A stretch of DNA of 64,000 nt. Source: Bacteroidetes bacterium UBA7662 (GTDB lineage Bacteria > Bacteroidota > Bacteroidia > UBA7662). A program made the position numbers and the translations under genes. Shown here piece after piece: positions 48,939 through 55,906 of the stretch. The notes beneath the pieces were generated by a model. That model worked only from the letters and a program-made list of their open reading frames with translations, did no database searches and was not told where the DNA came from. Position 1 is the stretch's first letter; each line of letters begins with the position of its first letter. Location: assembly GCA_002483345.1 (NCBI GenBank), contig DLHS01000005.1, positions 337,064-401,063 on the forward strand, given 5' to 3'.

Positions 48939-51356
48939 TTGAAATACGTTTTACTTTTTCTGATGGCTCCTTTGGTAGCTTTTTCTCAGTCCGGTGAAAT
49001 CCGGGGACTTGTAAAAAACAAACTTACCAACGAACCGATTCCTTTTGCCAATGTCATTCTGCAGGGAACCACAACCGGATCTACTACCGATATTGATGGT
49101 AAATACAGCATCAAAAGTCTGAAACCTGGCTTTTACAATGTACAGGTGAGTTATCTTGGATTTAAAACCCAGACCATTTTTGAAATTCAGGTTGCCAATG
49201 CCCGTCCAGCCATAGTGAATGTTGAAATGGAGGAAGATGCCCGCAAGCTGGAAGCCGTGGAAGTAACCGCTTCGGCATTTACCAGGGTAGAGGAAAGCCC
49301 CGTTTCCCTGCGAACCATTGGGGTGGCCGAAATTCAACGTAACCCGGGAGGTAACCGCGATATATCCAAAGCAATCCAGTCCTTACCCGGTGTGTCGAGC
49401 GGTGCCGCCTTCCGTAATGATATTATCATCCGGGGAGGCGCGCCCAATGAAAACCGCTTCTACCTCGACGGGGTTGAAGTGCCTACCATCAACCACTTTG
49501 CTACCCAGGGCTCTTCGGGCGGACCGGTAGGTATTATCAATGTGGATATGATACGGGAGGTGGATTTTTACTCCGGAGCATTCCCCGCCAACCGTGGCAA
49601 TACCCTGAGTTCTGTTTTTGATTTTAAACAAAAGGATCCGCGCACAGACAAAATGGCCTTCCGGGGTATTGTGGGTGCCAGCGACATCGGTCTTATTGCC
49701 GAAGGGCCCATCACCGATAAAATCTCCTTTGTGGCTTCTGCCAGGCGGTCTTATCTGCAGTTTTTGTTTAACGCCATTGGATTGCCGTTTTTACCCACTT
49801 TTAACGGTTTCCAAACCAAAGTGAAGTACAAAATTGATAACCAGAACGAAATCAGTTTTATCGGTCTGGGTGCCATTGATCAATTCAGTCTCAATACTGG
49901 ACTGAATCTCAATCTGGATCCGGCTCTCAATCCGGGAGTCGACAGTCAGCAGGTCAGAGAACAACGTTATATACTGGGTAACCTCCCGGTGAATACCCAG
50001 TGGAACTATACCAATGGTCTGGTTTACAAACGTTACCGGAAAAACGGCTACCATACTTTTGTGCTGAGCCGGAATATGCTCAACAATGTCGCTTACAAAT
50101 ACACCAACAACGATGAAAGCCTTCCCAAACTGTTTAACTACCTCAGTCAGGAAAGTGAAAACAGGTTCCGATACGAAAATCAGATCAGAAGCGAAGGAAG
50201 CTGGAAGTTTAACTATGGTGTTAATTTTGACCGTGCCCGTTACTATGTGAACAACGAAACCCGTGATCTGGTTGGAGACTCGCTGGTCAGCCGGGTTTTT
50301 GAAAGTGAGCTGCGTATCAATCGTTATGGCCTTTTTGGTCAGATAACCAAGGGGTTTTTCTCTGAAAGACTCACCCTGAGTGCCGGATTAAGGATAGATG
50401 GCAATGATTATGGTCCTTCTATGCGTAATCCGCTCGAACAGTTTTCACCCCGCTTTTCTGCTTCTTACGCGATAACGGGCAACTGGAGTCTGAACCTGAA
50501 TACCGGACGTTACTATCAGCTGCCTGCATACACCGTTTTGGGTTTCCGCGACAATGCGGGTACCCTGGTAAACCGGCAGAATGGGGTGAAATACATTGGT
50601 GTGGACCACCTTGTAGCGGGTATAGAGTATTTCAGCCGCAAAAGTTTCAAGTCTACGGTGGAAGTTTTCTATAAAAATTACTTCCGGTATCCTTTCCTGC
50701 TCGACCAGAACATCAGCCTCGCCAATCTGGGCAGTGATTTCGGGGTGATTGGAAATGCACCCGTAACCAGTACCAGCAAGGGACGCAGTTATGGGATTGA
50801 ATACCTCGCCCAACAAAAGCTCTACAAGGGATTCTATGGTATTTTGGCTTATACCTGGGTCCGTTCAGAATTCGAAAATGCCGCCAGTCAGTATATTCCG
50901 TCTGCCTGGGATAACCGGCACATTGTAACCCTCACCGGTGGCAAAATTTTCAAGGGGAACTGGGAGCTGGGTGTTCGCTACCGTTATGTCGGAGGTAGTC
51001 CGACAACGCCCTACAACAGCGACCTGAGCCTGCGCCGCGATGTATGGGATCAGAATGGCCGTTCCATACTGGATTATGCTAATCTTAATACCCTCCGTAA
51101 CGGCGCTACCCAACAGCTCGATATCCGTATCGACAAAAAGTGGAGCTACGAGCGATGGGCTCTTAATCTCTACATAGATGTACAAAACCTGCTGAACCAA
51201 CAAACCCGGCAGCTCGATCAGCTGGTAGCACTTACCGACCCGACAACCGGCGCCCCGGTAGTGGATCCGAACGACAATAGCCGGTATCTGCCCGATTACA
51301 TTCCCAATACAGCCGGTACCCGTTTGCCAACGATAGGCATCATCATTGATTTTTAG
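48939..51356 (+). CDS. TonB-dependent outer-membrane receptor
   Basis: An 805-residue outer-membrane protein. From a TTG at 48939 comes the signal peptide (KYVLLFLMAPLVAFSQ), then a CarboxypepD-regulatory-like domain (GEIRGLVKNKLTNEPIPFANVILQGTTTGSTTDIDGKY, key: PIPFANV), a plug (AIQSLPGVSSG, IIIRGGAPNENRFYLDGVEVP) and a 22-strand barrel (C-terminus GTRLPTIGIIIDF). There is no SusD partner, so a sugar-PUL role is not supported; a metal, vitamin or lipid-like substrate is possible. It starts 13 bases after crtW, so gpx-crtW-receptor form an operon. Confidence 0.92.
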   Translation: MKYVLLFLMAPLVAFSQSGEIRGLVKNKLTNEPIPFANVILQGTTTGSTTDIDGKYSIKSLKPGFYNVQVSYLGFKTQTIFEIQVANARPAIVNVEMEEDARKLEAVEVTASAFTRVEESPVSLRTIGVAEIQRNPGGNRDISKAIQSLPGVSSGAAFRNDIIIRGGAPNENRFYLDGVEVPTINHFATQGSSGGPVGIINVDMIREVDFYSGAFPANRGNTLSSVFDFKQKDPRTDKMAFRGIVGASDIGLIAEGPITDKISFVASARRSYLQFLFNAIGLPFLPTFNGFQTKVKYKIDNQNEISFIGLGAIDQFSLNTGLNLNLDPALNPGVDSQQVREQRYILGNLPVNTQWNYTNGLVYKRYRKNGYHTFVLSRNMLNNVAYKYTNNDESLPKLFNYLSQESENRFRYENQIRSEGSWKFNYGVNFDRARYYVNNETRDLVGDSLVSRVFESELRINRYGLFGQITKGFFSERLTLSAGLRIDGNDYGPSMRNPLEQFSPRFSASYAITGNWSLNLNTGRYYQLPAYTVLGFRDNAGTLVNRQNGVKYIGVDHLVAGIEYFSRKSFKSTVEVFYKNYFRYPFLLDQNISLANLGSDFGVIGNAPVTSTSKGRSYGIEYLAQQKLYKGFYGILAYTWVRSEFENAASQYIPSAWDNRHIVTLTGGKIFKGNWELGVRYRYVGGSPTTPYNSDLSLRRDVWDQNGRSILDYANLNTLRNGATQQLDIRIDKKWSYERWALNLYIDVQNLLNQQTRQLDQLVALTDPTTGAPVVDPNDNSRYLPDYIPNTAGTRLPTIGIIIDF

Positions 51357-51518
51357 GGTAGCAACGGGTCAGTTTCATTCCTCGGAACACCTGATGGTGT
51401 GGTCTGCCTTTCGTGATGAAGCCAACGGCCGGGTGTTTTAGATTCGTAAAGCTTTCTGCCGAAAACAACTGTAATCAAAGGATACCACCACCCTTGGGTA
51501 AAGGGGTTTTAAGTTGAT

Positions 51519-51980
51519 TTACTTGCCGGAGGTTCTTTTTTTTGCCGTTTCGGTGAGGGCGAAATCTTTGCTTCGGGTGAGGGTTTTGATGTAATCCACC
51601 CGTCGGAACCGCAAAGCACTCCAGTCATCATCAATGGCAACCTGACGGACAGGTTCGTAACCCAGTTGCCCTAATACAGTCCAGCCGGTATCCCGGTTGA
51701 AATCACATTTGTATTTTTTGCTGCTTCCCTTTGGATAGCAGCACCATAAAATGGCATCTCCTTCCAGTTTAGCGTCAAGAAGAGGAATCCAATGATCTAA
51801 TTCAGCTTGTTTGGTCGCAAACAGCATCGCAAAACTGCCTTGCCTGATGTCATCTACAGCAGTTAAACGTTCGCCCAGCCATGTTTTGGGTGTACGGAAA
51901 CTCTCTGGTTCATTCACCACAAATACTACCGGCTCTGCTTTTAAATTTAGCTTTTTGAACAATGCGGCTGATTCATCCAT
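51519..51980 (-). CDS. DUF3052-like protein
   Basis: A 153-residue cytosolic protein without signal peptide or membrane segment. It has the pattern LWCCYPKGSSKKYKCDFNRDTGWTVLGQLGYEPVRQVAIDDDWSALRFRRVDYI (key segments: YPKGSSKKYK, VAIDDDWSALRFR). This matches DUF3052, a domain found singly in bacteria, with unknown function. A mobile Rossmann-like beta-alpha arrangement is suggested by FVVNEPESFRTPKTW. The 162-base gap before it holds no gene. Family assignment is by motif only. Confidence 0.7.
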   Translation of the reverse strand: MDESAALFKKLNLKAEPVVFVVNEPESFRTPKTWLGERLTAVDDIRQGSFAMLFATKQAELDHWIPLLDAKLEGDAILWCCYPKGSSKKYKCDFNRDTGWTVLGQLGYEPVRQVAIDDDWSALRFRRVDYIKTLTRSKDFALTETAKKRTSGK

Positions 51981-52036
51981 CTGTTTTGTTACGGTTTAAT
52001 TGGTATAAAATGAAAGAAGTAATACGGCTAATGCTG

Positions 52037-52660
52037 TCAGTCAAAATCTTCGATTATTTTCACAAACGCCTCCCCATTGGTAATCGTAAGTTCGCTTCCC
52101 AGTCCATCGAAAAGTTTACAGTTGAAGGTTACGCGGATGTTCAGGGCATCAAAGCCCAGATAAGTGCCCGGAGCAATGCTAATCAGACTGGCACTGCCTG
52201 TTTGATTGCCTGTAAAGCTGCTGTACCATTCCTTTCTGGAAGCATCGCGGTAGGTGATTTCAATACTTTGGGGCAGATAAAGGTCAGAAAGTTTATAGAG
52301 AGGCAAGTTCCCGGCATTCAAATGAGCTGACATGGTCGTGAGATTATCATTCGGGGCATCTGCCACATGAAGATAAATGTACAATTGTTCTTTACCGGAA
52401 GGCAGTTCATAGGCTAAAAAGCCGCAACCGGCATTTCTAAGGGTAGTATCGCCACCTCCTCCGGAAGATGATCCACTGCTCAGTTCCATTCTGTATCCAA
52501 AATCCGACCGGGCCACATATTCTTTTTTTTCACCATTAATTTCTAAGGCTACATAATAATCTGTGTCATTCCTTTGCGGAGCTGCGTCTTGTACGGTTTC
52601 TTTTTTGCAGCCTGAAATTCCGGCGACGAGAAGCAAAAGCGAGAAAAGTTTCGTTTTCAT
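52037..52660 (-). CDS. Hypothetical lipoprotein (tandem paralog A)
   Basis: A 207-residue secreted lipoprotein: signal MKTKLFSLLLLVAGISG-C gives a lipidated Cys19 followed by KKE. It shares with the next gene the sequence LNIRVTFNCKLFDGLGSELTITNGEAFVKII and ITYRDASRKEW. No catalytic motif is visible; the fold is unknown, with predicted beta strands. The Gly/Ser-rich segment SSGSSSGGGGD is a linker. Confidence 0.75.
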   Translation of the reverse strand: MKTKLFSLLLLVAGISGCKKETVQDAAPQRNDTDYYVALEINGEKKEYVARSDFGYRMELSSGSSSGGGGDTTLRNAGCGFLAYELPSGKEQLYIYLHVADAPNDNLTTMSAHLNAGNLPLYKLSDLYLPQSIEITYRDASRKEWYSSFTGNQTGSASLISIAPGTYLGFDALNIRVTFNCKLFDGLGSELTITNGEAFVKIIEDFD

Positions 52661-52775
52661 GGGAAGTCATTCATGGGTTGGTGCTATCAACTAAACGGAT
52701 TAAAAAGATATTTCCATTGAACAGAGCCTGTTAAGTGGATCCTGAAACAAGCCATGCAACTGCTGCCGGTATATA

Positions 52776-53417
52776 TTACCTGAATAACTCATCTATACCC
52801 CGGACGTGCGCGTGACCATTTGTAATGGTGAGTGAGCCACCCAAACCATCATAGAGGATACAGTTAAAAGTTACCCTGGCACTGAAGGACGCCCTGCCAA
52901 GGTAGGTGTCAGTCTGGATGCTGGTAATGGTTGCCGTGCTGGCAGACTGACCCGGACCGCTGTAGTTGGTAGACCATATTTTTCTGGACGCATCGTAGTA
53001 GTAGACCTCAAACCCGGTATGCCAGTTTACCATGTCTTCCTGTATATAAGGCAAAGGGCCGGGTTTCAGGACAGCACTAAAAAGGCTGTGATTGGTTCCG
53101 GTTGAATCAAGCACATTGAATACAATTTCTACCTGCTCTTTGCTGGAAGGGGCGGTGACAGCTTTGAAAAGACAGTAGGTATAATTGGACAAAGAATCAT
53201 TGGTAAACGCAACGGTATCTTCTTTGATATAATAGCCAAGACCAGGATAATAGTTATATCCAAGGTCAGGATTGCCGATGTATTCTTTTTTGACCCCATT
53301 GAGGTCAAATTCAATGTAATAATCATCAGGGCCTCTCTGAGGCGTAATTACTTCATCTTTTTTACAGCCATAAATTGCGCATATCAGCAACCACAAAGGC
53401 AGCAGTTTCATACTCAT
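52776..53417 (-). CDS. Hypothetical lipoprotein (tandem paralog B)
   Basis: A 213-residue lipoprotein (signal MSMKLLPLWLLICAIYG-C, Cys18 then KKD). It is a diverged duplicate of the neighbouring 52037-52660 gene: both start with a lipid anchor, contain a RGPDDYYIEFDLNG / RNDTDYYVALEING pair, VYYYDASRKIW / ITYRDASRKEW, and end LGGSLTITNGHAHV / LGSELTITNGEAFV. Function is unknown. A 115-base gap separates the copies. Confidence 0.75.
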   Translation of the reverse strand: MSMKLLPLWLLICAIYGCKKDEVITPQRGPDDYYIEFDLNGVKKEYIGNPDLGYNYYPGLGYYIKEDTVAFTNDSLSNYTYCLFKAVTAPSSKEQVEIVFNVLDSTGTNHSLFSAVLKPGPLPYIQEDMVNWHTGFEVYYYDASRKIWSTNYSGPGQSASTATITSIQTDTYLGRASFSARVTFNCILYDGLGGSLTITNGHAHVRGIDELFR

Positions 53418-53461
53418 TTCACAGGTTTAATAACCCAATGTAATAAATATTGAGAGAAATA

Positions 53462-53914
53462 CTATTCTCTCCGACTGCTGTCGATGGAAATTGTTACAGG
53501 GCCGTCGTTCACCAGATGTACTTGCATATCAGCACCAAAACGACCTGTTTGAGGTGTTTTACCAGTTAAGCTTTTCAGTTCTGCCAGAAAGGCTTCATAC
53601 AGTGGTATAGCAATTTCAGGTCTGGCAGAACGGATGTAGGAGGGACGATTTCCTTTTTTTGTAGCCGCAAAGAGTGTAAACTGGCTCACTACCAGCAAAT
53701 CTCCCTGTACATCAGTCAACGCCAGATTCATCGTGCCGGCTGCATCGTTGAAAATACGGAGATTCACAATTTTTGCAGCCAGCCACTGTATATCTTCAGC
53801 GGTGTCGGCAGCTTCAAAACCGACCAGAACCAGCAAACCATGTCCAATCTTTCCGGTGGTTTCGCCGTCAATGCTTACCCATGATTCACCGACCCGCTGC
53901 AGTACTACCCTCAT
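53462..53914 (-). CDS. dtd: D-aminoacyl-tRNA deacylase
   Basis: A 150-residue cytosolic enzyme that hydrolyses D-aminoacyl-tRNAs (and Gly-tRNA-Ala). Diagnostic motifs are MRVVLQRVGESWVSIDG, the active-site loop SQFTLFAATKKGNRP and the cis-Gly-Pro motif VNDGPVTISID. The ATG overlaps the upstream lipoprotein stop by 4 bases (ATGA). Confidence 0.95.
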   Translation of the reverse strand: MRVVLQRVGESWVSIDGETTGKIGHGLLVLVGFEAADTAEDIQWLAAKIVNLRIFNDAAGTMNLALTDVQGDLLVVSQFTLFAATKKGNRPSYIRSARPEIAIPLYEAFLAELKSLTGKTPQTGRFGADMQVHLVNDGPVTISIDSSRRE

Positions 53915-54696
53915 GGCTGGCGCAGGTAGATGGCCGCTGTTTCAAACATGTCAGGCATATCTTCCCGGAAACTTGATAATATCAGACTGTCACCCTGTAG
54001 CTCCCAGTAATAGGCATCATGTTCGTTGGCATTACGATACATCCACAATACACTGTTGAAGGCCGGGTAACTGGCATAACCCAGTATGAGTCTGAATTTA
54101 TTGTATTTGCTACTACCCCGTACAAATCCATTGGTGCCAAACTGAAGACTGTTGCCCAGCGGTTTGTCTCCTTCCAGCAACCTGAAATTGCCGTAAAGCT
54201 TGTTTTTGACCAATAATTGTTGAACAGCCTTGCCGGCTTCTTCAATTTTGGTACTTACCCTTACAAATCGGAGTGTCAGTTCGTCTACTGTAAGCAGGAG
54301 CTGTTTGCTGAAGGGATCGTATTCGAATACAAAACGGGTTTCGGAATTGCCATCGCAGCTGTTGATTAACAGACTGTCGCCCTGACGCAGCAACGGCCCG
54401 CTGCAGGCTTCGTTGTACCCGAATACAATCTGTATCGTTTTATTGTTTTCATCTACCACTACTTCAGATATGGGCAGCAGTTTCTCCTGACTGCCAAAAG
54501 GATCAGCTGTTTTTTGCAGTTCATCCAGATAGTCCAGCTTCACCCAATGGCCGGTAAGGGTATCGGGGATGCGGCTTTCAGGCATTTCAATCAGGCTGTC
54601 GAGGGCAGAATCCGGACTTTCCACGGTGGTTTCTTCTGGTTCAGGACCACAGGCGATCAGGAGGATAATCGGCATCAGCCAGCATATTTTTTTCAT
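53911..54696 (-). CDS. Hypothetical lipoprotein
   Basis: A 261-residue secreted lipoprotein. Starting at 54696 (MKKICWLMPIILLIA-C) gives a clear lipobox; an upstream in-frame ATG (54717) would add 7 residues and overlap rsgA. The mature sequence begins with a Glu/Pro-rich stretch and contains RIPDTLTGHWVKLDYLDEL. No recognised domain. It is part of an rsgA - lipoprotein - dtd gene string with short or negative spacing. Confidence 0.7.
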   Translation of the reverse strand: MKKICWLMPIILLIACGPEPEETTVESPDSALDSLIEMPESRIPDTLTGHWVKLDYLDELQKTADPFGSQEKLLPISEVVVDENNKTIQIVFGYNEACSGPLLRQGDSLLINSCDGNSETRFVFEYDPFSKQLLLTVDELTLRFVRVSTKIEEAGKAVQQLLVKNKLYGNFRLLEGDKPLGNSLQFGTNGFVRGSSKYNKFRLILGYASYPAFNSVLWMYRNANEHDAYYWELQGDSLILSSFREDMPDMFETAAIYLRQP

Positions 54697-54697
54697 A

Positions 54698-55618
54698 TCA
54701 GTTGTATTGATCTTCATTGTTGAGGATGCTCAGATAACTTTTATAACGGTCATAGGGTAATGTTCCGGTATCAACGGCAGCTTTAATGGCACAGCCGGGT
54801 TCATGCTGATGGGTGCAGTTGTGGAATTTACATTGGCCGAGAATCGCTTTCATCTCCGGGAAAAAATGGCTTATTTCTGCCCCTTCCAGTTCAATCACAC
54901 CCAGTTCTTTGATACCGGGAGTATCAATGATCCGGGTTCCGGGCATGGGTTCAAACATTTCAGCAAAGGTGGTGGTGTGTTTTCCTTTCTGGCTGAAATC
55001 AGATAAACCACCTACTTTTAGCCCTAATTCCGGGTATAGGGTATTGAGCAGAGAACTTTTTCCTACGCCCGAAAAGCCGCTGATAAGGGTGGTCTTACCG
55101 GTAAAAAGGGCCTTCACCAGGTCCAGTCCGTTGCCATTGAGGGTAGAACAGTCATAAACCTCGTAACCGGCATTTTGATAGATGGCCTTGTATTCCTCAT
55201 AAATCCCCGACACCTCCTCCTGCCACATATCATTTTTGTTGAATACAATGCGAGCCGGAATACCATATGCCTCAGCAGTAACCAGAAAACGGTCGATAAA
55301 GCCGAGTGATACTTTGGGATAAAACAAGGTAGCCACCAGAACCGCCTGATCCAGGTTAGCTGCCAGAATGTGGGTTTGTTTACTGAGGTTGGTAGACCGG
55401 CGGATGATGTAATTCCGGCGTTGCTGAATGCCTGTGATTACCGTGCCATGATGCGGGTCGTTGTCAAAATTGACACGGTCACCGACTGCCACAGGGTTGG
55501 TAGATTTGATACCAGCCAGCCTCAGTTTCCCCCGGATACGGCAATCAAATAACTGTCCGTCGTCGGTACGTACGGCGTACCAACTCCCGGTGGATTTAAT
55601 GACAATGCCTTCCAGAAT
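54698..55618 (-). CDS. rsgA: Ribosome small-subunit-dependent GTPase A (with non-canonical start)
   Basis: The protein is a circularly permuted GTPase that tests 30S subunits late in assembly. The visible portion has TKGxD-like FNKND, G1 GFSGVGKSSLLNTLYP, HTTTFAEMF, DTPGIKELG and a Zn site (CKFHNCTHQHEPGC). The conventional start codon is GTG at 55492, but that would delete the OB domain. In the same frame upstream lies LEGIVIKSTGSWYAVRTDD, which is exactly the RsgA N-terminus, preceded by a stop and no ATG/GTG/TTG. The start must be ATT (55618), CTG (55615 or 55621) or similar. The predicted length is then 306 residues. Confidence 0.85.
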   Translation of the reverse strand: MLEGIVIKSTGSWYAVRTDDGQLFDCRIRGKLRLAGIKSTNPVAVGDRVNFDNDPHHGTVITGIQQRRNYIIRRSTNLSKQTHILAANLDQAVLVATLFYPKVSLGFIDRFLVTAEAYGIPARIVFNKNDMWQEEVSGIYEEYKAIYQNAGYEVYDCSTLNGNGLDLVKALFTGKTTLISGFSGVGKSSLLNTLYPELGLKVGGLSDFSQKGKHTTTFAEMFEPMPGTRIIDTPGIKELGVIELEGAEISHFFPEMKAILGQCKFHNCTHQHEPGCAIKAAVDTGTLPYDRYKSYLSILNNEDQYN

Positions 55619-55629
55619 CAGATTTTTAA

Positions 55630-55637
55630 CAAAGCTA
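55630..55637 (-). promoter_or_regulatory. Consensus -7 box of rsgA
   Basis: TAGCTTTG on the minus strand is an exact TAnnTTTG match. It ends 11 bases before ATT 55618, so the mRNA would start within a few bases of the proposed start codon. No -33 TTG at the ideal spacing is obvious. Confidence 0.45.
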
Positions 55638-55708
55638 CGACTTATACAGCATTCGTTTCTCAGCGATATCGGTCAATCCGGGGTGTTTCCAACTTCCCGG
55701 ATTGTGTA

Positions 55709-55903
55709 AACGCTTCGCTGGTAACGCAGGGCGCCTGAAGGCCACCCTGCTGTATATACCTTTGGCGGGAATGGTCCGCCGACTTCTTCTTTGCCTTCCT
55801 CTGGCTTTTTATCATTTAGCAGAAGCGCCCGACCTGAACACCGGCACAGCCTTCTCTGCAGAAGGATTCCCGACAGGCCTGACCGCATTAACAGCGAAGC
55901 GTT
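55709..55903. other. Hairpin-rich intergenic region bounded by a 12-base inverted repeat
   Basis: Between rsgA and lon. AACGCTTCGCTG (55709-55720) pairs with CAGCGAAGCGTT (55892-55903). Internal hairpins are CAGGG..GCCT-GA-AGGC..CCCTG (55727-55749), GGCGG/CCGCC (about 55763-55780) and CCTTCT-CTGC-AGAAGG (55850-55865). No convincing gene lies on either strand. It could be a structured RNA, a decayed repeat or a terminator array. Confidence 0.4.
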
Positions 55904-55906
55904 CCC

